This document shows positions 19,078 through 27,027 of a stretch of 64,000 nucleotides of DNA, in pieces. Location: the NCBI RefSeq assembly GCF_014852585.1, contig NZ_JACVBX010000001.1, positions 248,001-312,000 of the forward strand, in the 5' to 3' direction. Within the stretch, counting starts at the first letter, position 1. Every line of letters starts with the position of its first letter. The stretch is from Pseudomonas sp. PDM18 (GTDB taxonomy: Bacteria; Pseudomonadota; Gammaproteobacteria; Pseudomonadales; Pseudomonadaceae). A program made the position numbers and the translations under genes. The notes below the pieces were generated by a model. The model was given only the letters and a program-made list of their open reading frames with translations. It did no database searches and was not told where the DNA came from.

Positions 19078-20148
19078 GTGTCCAGCCGCCCTGCCCAGTC
19101 CGTCGCCCAAATTCCCGTCAGTCTGCAATGGCTGGCCCTGGCGCTCGGAGCCGGAGGCGCCGGGCAATTGCTGACCTGGCTCGGCATCCCCGCCGCCTTG
19201 TTTCTCGGCCCCATGCTGGTGGCCATCGCCTTCGGCGTCAGCGGCGCGCAAATCCGTCTGCCGCGCCAGGCTTTCCGCCTGAGCCAGGGCTGCATCGGCC
19301 TGCTGGTCGCCCACGCCATGAGTTGGTCGGTGCTGCAGGCGATGGTCGCTTCCTGGCCGCTGATGCTCAGCGCCACCCTGCTCACCCTGTTGCTCTCGGC
19401 CGTGGTCAGCTACGCCATGGTCCGCTTCGGCGGCATCCCCGGCAGCACCGCCGCCTGGGGCACCGCGCCGGGCGGCGCCGCGGCCATGGTGTCGATGGCC
19501 GAAGCCAACGGCGCCGACCCACGAGTGGTCGCCACCATGCAGTACGTGCGGGTGGTCTGCGTGGTCATGGCCGGCGCCCTGGTCGGCCGCTTGCTGGGCA
19601 TCGAAGGCGGCGGCTCGGCGACGCACAGCACGCCGATCATCGACACCACCACCCTGCCCGACCTGATCAACTGCCTGCTGCTTATCTTCGTCTGCACCAC
19701 CGCCGGCGCGAAACTGCCGGCCGGCCCGCTGCTGGTACCCCTGGTGGCCGGTGCCGTGCTGCAGCTGACCGGCGTGCTGCACATCACCCTGCCGCACTGG
19801 TTGCTGGCCACCGCCTACGGCGTGATCGGCTGCTACATTGGCCTGCGCTTCGACCGCGAAAGCCTCGCCTACGTCGGCCGCCACTTGCCGGCCATGCTGG
19901 TCAGCGCACTGGCCCTCATCACCAGCTGCGCGCTGTTCGCCTGGGCGCTAGCGGCCATCACCGGGATGGACTTCCTCTCCCTCTATCTCGCCACCAGCCC
20001 CGGCGGCCTGGACGCCATGGCGATCATCGCGGTGGACACCCACTCCGACGTCGGCCTCGTGCTGGCGATGCAGACGCTGCGGTTGTTCGTGGTGCTCTTC
20101 ACCGGGGTTTCCGTCGCGCGGACGGTGATCCGCCTGAGCCGCGCCTGA
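19078..20148 (+). CDS. AbrB-family (PF05145) integral membrane protein, putative transporter/regulator
   Basis: The 356-residue, very hydrophobic protein has ten or so membrane segments arranged as two related halves. Each half has a glycine-rich re-entrant motif: GGIPGSTAAWGTAPGGAAAM (about 118-137) and FLSLYLATSPGGLDAMAIIA (about 300-319). This is the AbrB/ammonia-monooxygenase-associated family, whose transport substrate is not established. The start is GTG with GGAG 6 nt upstream; no ATG fits. The divergent LysR gene probably regulates it. Confidence 0.75.
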   Translation: MSSRPAQSVAQIPVSLQWLALALGAGGAGQLLTWLGIPAALFLGPMLVAIAFGVSGAQIRLPRQAFRLSQGCIGLLVAHAMSWSVLQAMVASWPLMLSATLLTLLLSAVVSYAMVRFGGIPGSTAAWGTAPGGAAAMVSMAEANGADPRVVATMQYVRVVCVVMAGALVGRLLGIEGGGSATHSTPIIDTTTLPDLINCLLLIFVCTTAGAKLPAGPLLVPLVAGAVLQLTGVLHITLPHWLLATAYGVIGCYIGLRFDRESLAYVGRHLPAMLVSALALITSCALFAWALAAITGMDFLSLYLATSPGGLDAMAIIAVDTHSDVGLVLAMQTLRLFVVLFTGVSVARTVIRLSRA

Positions 20149-20163
20149 CGCCGCGCCATAATC

Positions 20164-20210
20164 TGCAGGAGCGCGCCATGCGCGCGATCGCGGGCGTGGC
20201 CCGCTCCTAC
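20164..20210. repeat. Single REP-like hairpin between the AbrB gene and the amine oxidase
   Basis: GCAGGAGCG...CGCTCCTAC with internal CGCGATCGCG, a shorter relative of family A. It is followed by six A residues, not T, so it is not a plus-strand terminator. Confidence 0.55.
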
Positions 20211-20289
20211 AAAAAACGCTGCGTCTGAGTCTTGTACTGCTGCCCGCCCCGCCTCTAAGGTCACCGCTCTTTCACTGAGCGAGCACGAC

Positions 20290-21528
20290 ATGGACAGCCT
20301 TCGCCACCGCCCCACAGCCTTCCACGTTACCCACTGGAGTGACGACCCGTTCAGCCGTGGCGCCTACAGCACCCTGCTGCCCGGTGCCACGCCGGAGCAT
20401 CGGCGGCGTTTGGGTGAAGCGCTGGGTGACAGGCTGGTGCTGGCCGGCGAGGCCTGCAATCCCGACGCACCGGCCATGACCCACGGCGCCTGGAACGATG
20501 GCCTGCGCGCCGCCGAAATCGCCATCGAAAGCGGAGCCCGCCGAGTGCTGGTGATCGGTGCGGGCTTCGCCGGGATTTCCGCCACGCGACGTCTGCGGGA
20601 AGCCGGAATCGACTGCGTGGTGCTGGAAGCCCGCGAGCGAATCGGTGGCCGCGTCCACAGCATTTCCCTGGGGCCGGTACGGGTAGACGAAGGTGCCGCC
20701 TGGCTGCAGCACTTCGACGAAAATCCCCTGGCCGCCCACGCTCGGCAGCTCGGCCTGCCGCTGCAGGAAACCGATTTCGGGCAGCCCCTGGCTGCCACGG
20801 CGGATGGCCCGGTGCCCGACATCGATTCAGCCTGGGAAGCCCTGCGCGCGGGGATCGACCGCAGCCTGCCGCTGGCCGAAGGTGTCGCGCGCTATCTCGA
20901 AGATCGCGATGAAGAAACCCGCCGCGCCACCCGCTTCGCCCTGGACGCCAACCTGATCCTGGAAGCCTGCCTGCCGCTGGAGTCACTGTCGGTCGATGCC
21001 CTCGACGAAGAAGGCGTCGGCGCCGGCGACCGCTTCCTGCCGCAGGGTTATTCGCAGTTGGTCGCGCATCTCGCCGAGGGGCTGGATATCCGCCTGAACC
21101 AGCCGGTAACGGCCATCGACTGGTCCGGCGAGCAGGTGCGAGCGGGAGCCGAAAGCGCCGACTTCTGCATCTGCACCGTGCCCATCGGCGTGCTGCGCGA
21201 TATCCACTTCGACCCACCGCTGCCGGCCGCGCAGCAGGACGCGCTGGAGCACCTGGGCATGGGCCAGCTGGAAAAGGTCGTGCTGCAATTCGACGAGCGC
21301 TGGTGGCCGATGTCGCCGTCAGGTTACCTGCGCTGGTACGACACGCCGGCCAGCTTCGGCGAGTGGCTGGATCTCACCGACGCAGTGGGCACACCGACGG
21401 TTGCCGGGCTGATTGCGGCGGATGCATTGGAGCGGGTGTTTGCCGGACGCAGTGATGAGGAGATTGCCGTCGCGGCTTGCGGCGCTCTTCAGGCGTGGGC
21501 AGATGCAGTGCGGAGCGCGCAGTTGTAG
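20290..21528 (+). CDS. Circularly permuted flavin amine oxidase-like protein
   Basis: A 412-residue FAD-dependent oxidase homologue whose parts are in an unusual order. Residues 11-80 (WSDDPFSRGAYS, LVLAGEA, MTHGAWNDGLRAAEI) are the segment that ends ordinary monoamine oxidases. Residues 85-122 then give the dinucleotide-binding start of the family (VLVIGAGFAG...VLEARERIGGRV). The middle domain follows (PIGVLRDIHFDPPLP, KVVLQFDERWW), and the protein stops at ALQAWADAVRSAQL, just where the C-terminal block would normally come. All parts are present once, so activity is plausible. No signal peptide; substrate unknown. The TAG stop is the TAG of a family A repeat. Shine-Dalgarno weak. Confidence 0.85.
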   Translation: MDSLRHRPTAFHVTHWSDDPFSRGAYSTLLPGATPEHRRRLGEALGDRLVLAGEACNPDAPAMTHGAWNDGLRAAEIAIESGARRVLVIGAGFAGISATRRLREAGIDCVVLEARERIGGRVHSISLGPVRVDEGAAWLQHFDENPLAAHARQLGLPLQETDFGQPLAATADGPVPDIDSAWEALRAGIDRSLPLAEGVARYLEDRDEETRRATRFALDANLILEACLPLESLSVDALDEEGVGAGDRFLPQGYSQLVAHLAEGLDIRLNQPVTAIDWSGEQVRAGAESADFCICTVPIGVLRDIHFDPPLPAAQQDALEHLGMGQLEKVVLQFDERWWPMSPSGYLRWYDTPASFGEWLDLTDAVGTPTVAGLIAADALERVFAGRSDEEIAVAACGALQAWADAVRSAQL

Positions 21529-21603
21529 GAGCGAGCTTGCTCGCGAATCGAGTCAGCCGGCAGCGCTGATGCTGGGCGGTTCGCGAGCAAGCTCGCTCCT
21601 GCA
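21525..21603. repeat. REP-like palindrome pair, family A, supplying the stop codon of the upstream gene
   Basis: Starts GTAGGAGCGAGCTTGCTCGC and ends GAGCAAGCTCGCTCCTGC. The amine-oxidase stop codon (21526-21528) lies inside its first bases, so the repeat overlaps the coding end. Confidence 0.85.
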
Positions 21604-21620
21604 GGTAATCCAACCGAGGG

Positions 21621-22175
21621 TTACAACCCCTCCAGCGTCAGATCGACCAGCCGCTCGACATACGCGACTTCCAGCTCCTCGCCGGAAAACAGGATGCGGT
21701 ACACCAGCGGCGCCATCAACCGATCGACGATGCGGTCGACCTCCGGCAGCTTTTCGCCACGTTCCCTGGCGCGCAGCAGGATGATGTCGAACTGGCCGCA
21801 GGCGATCGCCATGCAGCGCCCGGAGCAGCCGCCACCGGCAGCCAGCAGGTCGAGCACCACCGCGCGGCCGGGCACCGAGGCGGTTTCCTCCATGTACTGC
21901 ACGCCCCAGGCCAGCAGATCGCCGCGCAGGGTTCCGGTATCCGCCGGCGCTGCGTCAGGGCGGATGCGCTGCAGCGCGACGTCGCCGAGCAGTTCGCTCA
22001 GGTCGCCCCACCGCCGATAGATGGTCGACGGCGTGACGCCGGCACGCGCGGCGATCATCGGCACCGTCAATTCGGAACGGTCGCGCTCCTCCAGCAGCTC
22101 TGCCACGGCCTTGTGCACCGAAGCCTGCACCCGCGCGCTGCGGCCGCCCGGTCGAACACCCTGATTGATTGCCAT
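21621..22175 (-). CDS. TetR-family repressor
   Basis: A 184-residue regulator with an N-terminal HTH (about 10-60: VHKAVAELLEERDRSELTVPMIAARAGVTPSTIYRRWGD) and a C-terminal ligand/dimer domain of the TetR_C_11 type. ATG 22175 has AAGG 7 nt upstream and is preferred over an upstream GTG at 22181. It is divergent from an MFS efflux gene across 88 nt containing two palindromes, so it should repress the pump and itself. CSGRC (about 112-116) is an unusual cysteine pair in the ligand domain that could be redox or metal responsive. Confidence 0.88.
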   Translation of the reverse strand: MAINQGVRPGGRSARVQASVHKAVAELLEERDRSELTVPMIAARAGVTPSTIYRRWGDLSELLGDVALQRIRPDAAPADTGTLRGDLLAWGVQYMEETASVPGRAVVLDLLAAGGGCSGRCMAIACGQFDIILLRARERGEKLPEVDRIVDRLMAPLVYRILFSGEELEVAYVERLVDLTLEGL

Positions 22176-22184
22176 AAGCACCTT

Positions 22185-22203
22185 AAAGCAAAGAATTTGC
22201 TTT
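22185..22203. promoter_or_regulatory. Candidate TetR operator
   Basis: AAAGCAAA-GAA-TTTGCTTT, a perfect 8-bp inverted repeat, lies 9 nt upstream of the tetR ATG within its predicted leader. Confidence 0.55.
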
Positions 22204-22225
22204 TATCTAGAAACGGGTCCAGCAT

Positions 22226-22256
22226 CTCGCAAAAGCAAAATCTTAGCCTTTGCGAG
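22226..22256. promoter_or_regulatory. Second palindrome before the MFS gene
   Basis: CTCGCAAA-N15-TTTGCGAG; the spacer also contains an AAGCAAAA half like the first operator. It ends 7 nt before the MFS start, where a bound repressor would also block translation initiation or promoter clearance. Confidence 0.45.
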
Positions 22257-22263
22257 CTGAATC

Positions 22264-23469
22264 ATGGCATACACCCAATCGAAAAGCGCGTCTGGTTTAT
22301 CACCCAGAGCCTCCGCCTGGCTGCTGACGGCCATCCTCATGGCCTTCCTCGCTGCCGCCGCCGCACCCACGCCGCTATATGCGTTGTACCGCGAGTCCTG
22401 GCACTTTTCCCCGGCCCTGCTGACCCTGGTGTTCAGCATCTACGCGGGTGGCCTGATGCTGGCGCTGCTGGTGTTCGGCTCGCTATCCGACCACCTCGGT
22501 CGGCGCCCGGTGATCCGCGCCGCGCTGATTCTCGAACTGCTGGCGATGGCGGTGTTCCTCTACGCCAACTCGGTGGAGCTACTGATCCTCGCGCGCCTGC
22601 TGCAGGGCTTCGCCACCGGCATCGCCACCAGCGTGCTGGGCGCGGCGATGCTGGATATTGACCGCGAGCGCGGCCCGCTGATCAACAGCGTGGCGCCCAT
22701 GCTCGGCATGGCCATGGGCGCGCTGGGCAGCAGCACGCTGGTGCAGTTCGGTTCCGATCCGCTGCATGAGGTCTACGTCTGGCTGCTGGCGGTGTTCGCG
22801 CTGGGCATCGTGCTGTTGCGCTGGCTGCCGGAGAGCATCAGCCGGCAACCGGGCGCGCTGGCCTCGCTGAAGCCGCGCATCCGCATTCCGTTGCAGGCAC
22901 GTCGCGCGTTCTGGAGCGTGGCGCCGCTGAACGCCAGCCTCTGGGCGCTGGGCGGTTTCTACCTGTCGCTGGGGCCGACGCTGGCACGGCAGGTCACCGG
23001 CCTGCAGGTGCCGATGATCGGTGGCGGGCTGGTGTCGCTCCTGTGCCTGTGCGGTGCGCTGGCGATCTTCGCCCTGCGCAATCAGCCGGCGGCGGTGATC
23101 CTGCGCCGTGGCGGCCTAGCGCTGATCGTCGGCCTGCTGATCACCCTGCTCGGCGTGGACAGCGCCAACCTCTGGCTGTTCTTCCTCGGCACCGCAGTGG
23201 CCGGACTCGGCTTCGGCGGCGCCTTCCTCGGCGCGCTGCGCTCGGTGGTGCCGCTGGCCCACGCCCACGAACGCGGCGCGCTGATGGCGAGTTTCTATGT
23301 GCTCAGCTACTTGGCCTTCAGCGTGCCGGCGATCCTCGCCGGGCTGGCGATCCAGCGCTACGGCCTGGTCGCCACCACCAATGGTTACGCCAGCCTGCAG
23401 ATTCTCGCGGCCTCGCTGGTCCTGCTGCTGTCCTTGCGCGCGCCTGCTGCACAGAAGGCGCAGGCCTGA
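22264..23469 (+). CDS. MFS transporter (drug/proton antiporter type)
   Basis: The 401-residue major facilitator with 12 predicted membrane helices. The loop 2-3 signature appears as GSLSDHLGRRPVIRAAL (about 75-91), and helix 5 has a GXXXG-rich stretch, GMAMGALGSS. The set-up with a divergent TetR is that of an inducible efflux pump. Its stop is 1 nt from the convergent LysR stop at 23471. Substrate unknown. Confidence 0.88.
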   Translation: MAYTQSKSASGLSPRASAWLLTAILMAFLAAAAAPTPLYALYRESWHFSPALLTLVFSIYAGGLMLALLVFGSLSDHLGRRPVIRAALILELLAMAVFLYANSVELLILARLLQGFATGIATSVLGAAMLDIDRERGPLINSVAPMLGMAMGALGSSTLVQFGSDPLHEVYVWLLAVFALGIVLLRWLPESISRQPGALASLKPRIRIPLQARRAFWSVAPLNASLWALGGFYLSLGPTLARQVTGLQVPMIGGGLVSLLCLCGALAIFALRNQPAAVILRRGGLALIVGLLITLLGVDSANLWLFFLGTAVAGLGFGGAFLGALRSVVPLAHAHERGALMASFYVLSYLAFSVPAILAGLAIQRYGLVATTNGYASLQILAASLVLLLSLRAPAAQKAQA

Positions 23470-23470
23470 G

Positions 23471-24265
23471 TCAGGCTGCCTCGCGGGCTCGCAGGAAGTC
23501 GTAGAGCCCACGCACTGCCGGGTGCTCCAGCGCCTGGGCGGAGTGGCAGAGGCCGATGCGGCGGATCGGCAGCGGCAGGTTCAGCGTGCCGCTGCGCACC
23601 GTTGGCGCGCCGGCCAGCAGAGATGCCGGCAGGATTGCCGCGCCAACGCCCGCACTGACCAGGCGCAACGCCAGGTTCAGGGTGCTGGCCTGCGCGACCA
23701 CCGGCGCGCCGCCATAAGCCGTCATCAGGCGCTGATGGGAAGGATGCGTCGGGCAGGTGATCCAGCCGCAGCCCAGCACATCCTCCACGCCCGGCGGCAC
23801 CGCCAGTACGTACGGATCTTCCCAGACCGGCACGAAGAGTTCGTCCTCGCAGCAGAATTCCTCCACCGCCAGCCGCGCGTCCCCCACGCAGCCTTCCTCC
23901 AGGTGCAGCAGCAGATTGGGCACGGCCTGCTGCGCCAGGCTGACGAAGCCTTCGACCTGCTCGGCGCTGACGTCGCCCTCCACGCCCAGGTGCAACGGCT
24001 GTCGGGCGGAAGCCTGGCGGAACATGTTGCGCAGCCCGTCGGCCTCGGCCAGCAAGGCGCGCGCGCGCGGATACAGGGCGCGCGCCGCTTCGCTGACTTC
24101 CACCCCGCGCGCCTGGCGCACGAACAACTCGGTGCCCAGCGCCTCTTCCAGCTGGCGGATAGTCGCCGACAGCGTCGGCTGGCTGACGAACAGGCGCTGG
24201 GCGGCGGCGGTGATGTTGCGTTCTTCGAAGACCGCGACGAAGGCGGCCAGTTGTCGGATATCCAT
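23471..24265 (-). CDS. LysR-family transcriptional regulator
   Basis: A 264-residue LTTR, shorter than the usual 290-310. HTH at residues 1-60 (MDIRQLAAFVAVFEERNITAAAQRLFVSQPTLSATIRQLEEALG); an effector domain follows. It is divergent from a short-chain dehydrogenase and probably activates it. ATG 24265 is preferred to a TTG two codons upstream. Cys-rich stretch EEGCVGD...EEFCCEDELF in the effector domain is uncommon and may sense a reactive ligand. Confidence 0.87.
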   Translation of the reverse strand: MDIRQLAAFVAVFEERNITAAAQRLFVSQPTLSATIRQLEEALGTELFVRQARGVEVSEAARALYPRARALLAEADGLRNMFRQASARQPLHLGVEGDVSAEQVEGFVSLAQQAVPNLLLHLEEGCVGDARLAVEEFCCEDELFVPVWEDPYVLAVPPGVEDVLGCGWITCPTHPSHQRLMTAYGGAPVVAQASTLNLALRLVSAGVGAAILPASLLAGAPTVRSGTLNLPLPIRRIGLCHSAQALEHPAVRGLYDFLRAREAA

Positions 24266-24300
24266 AGGCAAACCCGATACCAGGCACAGAGATAAGCCAT

Positions 24301-24329
24301 TTTTCAGGCGGAATACTGCTCAATATACT
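24301..24329 (+). promoter_or_regulatory. Candidate promoter for the short-chain dehydrogenase
   Basis: TTTTCA (24301-24306), 17 bp, TATACT (24324-24329), about 48 nt before the ATG. Confidence 0.4.
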
Positions 24330-24377
24330 TCACTGCATCGTTCAGTCATCCAGATTTCCGATAGCAGGAGAATCCCC

Positions 24378-25103
24378 ATGAGCAAGCCCCTGATCATCGT
24401 CACCGGCGCCAGTTCCGGTATCGGCGAAGCCACCGCCCGCCTCTTCTCCCAGCAGGGCCACCCGCTGCTGCTGCTCGCCCGTCGCGTCGAGCGCCTGGAA
24501 GCATTGCAACTGCCCAACTCCCTGTGCCGCGCCGTGGACGTGACCAATCGCGAAGCACTGGAGGCCGCCGTGGCAGAGGCCGAGAAGCGCTTTGGCCCGG
24601 CCGACGCGCTGGTGAACAACGCCGGCGTGATGCTGCTGGGCAACATGGTCGAGCAGGACCCGGCCGAGTGGGAGCGCATGCTCGACGTCAACGTGAAGGG
24701 CCTGCTCAATGGCGTGCACGCCGTGCTCAAGGGCATGGTCGAGCGCAACCAGGGCACGCTGATCAACGTCAGCTCGGTGGCCGGGCGCAAGACCTTCCCC
24801 AATCACGTCGCCTATGTCGGCACCAAGTTCGCGGTGCACGCGATCTCCGAGAACCTGCGCGAGGAAGTCGCGGCGCACAACGTCCGCGTCGTCACCATCG
24901 CACCCGGCGCGGTGGAAACTGAGTTGATCAGCCACACCACCGACGAGGCGATCAAGAGCGGTTATCAGGACTGGAAGCGCGAGATGGGCGGCAAGGTGCT
25001 CAGCGCCGAGGACGTGGCCAACGCGATTCGCTATGCCTATGACCAGCCGCAGGGTGTGTGCATCCGCGAGATCGTGCTGGCGGCGACGCGGCAGCAGGCG
25101 TAA
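24378..25103 (+). CDS. Short-chain dehydrogenase/reductase (classical SDR)
   Basis: A 241-residue NADP(H)-type oxidoreductase. TGASSGIG cofactor motif at residues 9-16, NNAG at about 81-84, catalytic Ser in VSSVAG near 133, and YxxxK as YVGTK near 147-151. The Rossmann arginine pair ARRVER suggests NADP preference. It starts with GCAGGAG 7 nt before the ATG. The divergent LysR gene likely controls it. Substrate unknown. Confidence 0.9.
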   Translation: MSKPLIIVTGASSGIGEATARLFSQQGHPLLLLARRVERLEALQLPNSLCRAVDVTNREALEAAVAEAEKRFGPADALVNNAGVMLLGNMVEQDPAEWERMLDVNVKGLLNGVHAVLKGMVERNQGTLINVSSVAGRKTFPNHVAYVGTKFAVHAISENLREEVAAHNVRVVTIAPGAVETELISHTTDEAIKSGYQDWKREMGGKVLSAEDVANAIRYAYDQPQGVCIREIVLAATRQQA

Positions 25104-25164
25104 CGGGCAAGCGCCCATCGCACCTTCGTCTGCATAACCCGCCCGCAACAAGCTTCTCTGCCAT

Positions 25165-25235
25165 TCATGCGCCCTCTCCCCCGCCCTCTCCCTTCGGAGC
25201 GGGGCGCGCAGCCATGGTTAGGGAGAGGGTAAGCT
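25165..25235. repeat. Degenerate CCCTCTCCC hairpin repeat, family C
   Basis: GCGCCCTCTCCCCCGCCCTC on the left and GGTTAGGGAGAGGG on the right around GGAGCGGGGCGCGC. It occupies the gap between the SDR and the convergent OYE gene. Better copies lie at 34409-34535 and 43041-43064. Confidence 0.6.
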
Positions 25236-25285
25236 CCCGCACGGACGATCAGAAACCGCACGAAATCATACGACGACGAACCTGA

Positions 25286-26518
25286 TTAGCCCGCCTGCCG
25301 CGCCGCCCAGCGCCGGTACTGCTTGGCCCGGCGCAGCGTGTGCCACTGTTCCATCACCAGCGTGCGCCACGGCGAAGCCTGCGGGTTGGGTGCACGGCGG
25401 GCGCCGATGCGCTTCAGCTGCAGCTTGACCAGCGCCATGTAGGCCAGCGCCGCCAGCGGCTTGGAGCGCCAGCGGATCGCCGGCAGCTCCGGCTGGGTCT
25501 GACTGCCGCGCTGCCAGTGCAGCACCAGCTGCGGTTCCAGCGCCAGGGCGGTGCCGATGCCGACCATCTCCAGCCCGCTGTCCAGCACCTGCTCCGCCAC
25601 CGGCAGGCGACGGATGCCGCCGGTGACCATCAGCGGCATGCGTGCCGCTGCACGCATCTCGCGGGCGAATTCGAGGAAGTAGGCCTCCCGCGCCAGGGTG
25701 CGGCCGTCGCGTGCATCGCCCTGCATGGCCGGCGCTTCGTAGCTGCCGCCAGACAGCTCGACCAGGTCGACCTTCTCGTCGTTCAGCCACGCGATCACCT
25801 GCCGCGCATCGCTGGCGTCGAAGCCGCCGCGCTGGAAGTCGGCAGAGTTGATCTTCACCCCCACGCAGAACGCCGGCGACACCGCGGCGCGCACCGCACG
25901 GACAACTTCCAGCAACAGCCGCGCGCGGTTTTCCAGCGAGCCGCCCCAGCGGTCCTGGCGCTTGTTGGCCAGCGGCGAGAGGAACTGGCTGAGCAGGTAG
26001 CCGTGCGCCGCGTGGATCTGCACGCCACTGAAGCCGGCCTGCTCGGCGAGTTTGGCCGCGCGGACGAAGCGCTGAATCACCTCGGCGATATCGCCTTCGG
26101 TCATCTCGCGGGCGACGGCGAACAGCTTGGAGAACTTGCCCATTTCCAGAGGCACCACCGACGGAGCGATAGCCCCCTGGCCGAGGTTGGTCTGCACCTG
26201 GCGCCCGGGATGGTTGAGCTGCAGCCAGAACTGCGCGCCACGGGAGCGGCCGATGCGCGCCCATTCGCGGAAGCGCTCAAGATGCCGGTCATTCTCCAGC
26301 ACCACGCCGCCGGGGCCGGTCATGGCGCGGCCGTCGATCATCACGTTGCCGCTGAGGATCAGGCCGACGCCGCCATCCGCCCAGGCCTGGTAGAGGCGCA
26401 GCAGCGCGGCCGAAGGCGCCTGGTCGGCGTCGGCCATGTTTTCTTCCATGGCGGCCTTGGCGATGCGGTTGGGGACTTCGCCGCCGTTGGGCAGGCGCAG
26501 GGGCTGGAAGGGCGACAT
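25286..26518 (-). CDS. NADH:flavin oxidoreductase, Old Yellow Enzyme family
   Basis: A 410-residue FMN-dependent TIM-barrel protein. Family features: N-terminal PNRIAKAAMEENMAD, QLNHPGRQ, the catalytic-region histidines in IHAAHGYLLSQFLSPLANKRQDRWGG, and the phosphate-binding MVTGGIRR. It is longer than a plain OYE barrel: about 60 basic residues follow the barrel (from RWRSKPLAALAYMALVKLQLKRIG). It is divergent from a MerR regulator and has a MerR-type 19-bp-spaced promoter, so expression is probably induced by a reactive or electrophilic compound. Confidence 0.9.
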   Translation of the reverse strand: MSPFQPLRLPNGGEVPNRIAKAAMEENMADADQAPSAALLRLYQAWADGGVGLILSGNVMIDGRAMTGPGGVVLENDRHLERFREWARIGRSRGAQFWLQLNHPGRQVQTNLGQGAIAPSVVPLEMGKFSKLFAVAREMTEGDIAEVIQRFVRAAKLAEQAGFSGVQIHAAHGYLLSQFLSPLANKRQDRWGGSLENRARLLLEVVRAVRAAVSPAFCVGVKINSADFQRGGFDASDARQVIAWLNDEKVDLVELSGGSYEAPAMQGDARDGRTLAREAYFLEFAREMRAAARMPLMVTGGIRRLPVAEQVLDSGLEMVGIGTALALEPQLVLHWQRGSQTQPELPAIRWRSKPLAALAYMALVKLQLKRIGARRAPNPQASPWRTLVMEQWHTLRRAKQYRRWAARQAG

Positions 26519-26547
26519 GGTGCGGCTCCTAGGTTGTGGTGCCGGGG

Positions 26548-26578
26548 AGGTTAAGTTTAAAGTTCACTTCAAGGTCAA
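26548..26578 (-). promoter_or_regulatory. MerR-type promoter of the OYE gene
   Basis: On the minus strand: -35 TTGACC (26578-26573), a 19-bp spacer and a weak -10 TAACCT. The spacer region carries the dyad AGTTTAAAGT-TC-ACTTCAAGGT (26554-26575, 7 of 10 positions paired). A 19-bp spacer over a dyad is the hallmark of MerR-controlled promoters. Confidence 0.6.
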
Positions 26579-26597
26579 GCCCCTTTCGGAGCCCAGC

Positions 26598-27017
26598 ATG
26601 AAAATCGGTGAACTGGCCAGCCTCAGCGGCCTCGCCCCCTCGCGCATCCGCTTCTACGAAGCCAGCGGGCTGATCGCCCCGGCGCGCCGCCTGGCCAACG
26701 GTTACCGCGCGTACCCGCCGGAAACCCTCGACCTGCTGGAGATCATCCGCAGCGCGCAGCAGACCGGCTTCAGCCTGGAGGAAATCCGCAGCCTGTTGCC
26801 GCACTCCAGCCCCATCGAGAACGGCCACGGCGAACTGGTCGCCGGCCTGCGCCGCAAGGTCGCGGAGATCGAGGTGATGGAGCAGCAGCTGCGGCAGAAT
26901 CGCGAACGCCTGCTGGCGGTGATCGACGGCATCGAGAACAAGCCCGAGGGCATGGGCTGCCAGGCCAATGCCGAGCGCATGCTGGCCGAGATGCGCGAGC
27001 GCAAGAAGCGCAGCTGA
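26598..27017 (+). CDS. MerR-family transcriptional regulator
   Basis: A 139-residue protein: HTH at residues 1-25 (MKIGELASLSGLAPSRIRFYE), wing to about 70 (RLANGYRAYPPETLDLLEIIRSAQQTGFSLEEI), then a long dimerisation helix and a short tail. The tail has a single Cys (MGCQAN, about residue 120) and no CxC pair typical of metal sensors, so a metal ligand is not supported. It is divergent from the OYE reductase across 79 nt that contain the operator. Confidence 0.88.
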   Translation: MKIGELASLSGLAPSRIRFYEASGLIAPARRLANGYRAYPPETLDLLEIIRSAQQTGFSLEEIRSLLPHSSPIENGHGELVAGLRRKVAEIEVMEQQLRQNRERLLAVIDGIENKPEGMGCQANAERMLAEMRERKKRS

Positions 27018-27027
27018 TGCAATGCCT

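Noticed and set aside
20164-20210. Hairpin followed by a homopolymer run as a terminator for the AbrB gene
   Set aside because: The run is A on the plus strand; an intrinsic terminator in this direction needs T. It is better called a repeat.
22176-22181. GTG at 22181 as the tetR start
   Set aside because: ATG 22175 has better spacing to AAGG and the HTH still begins normally.
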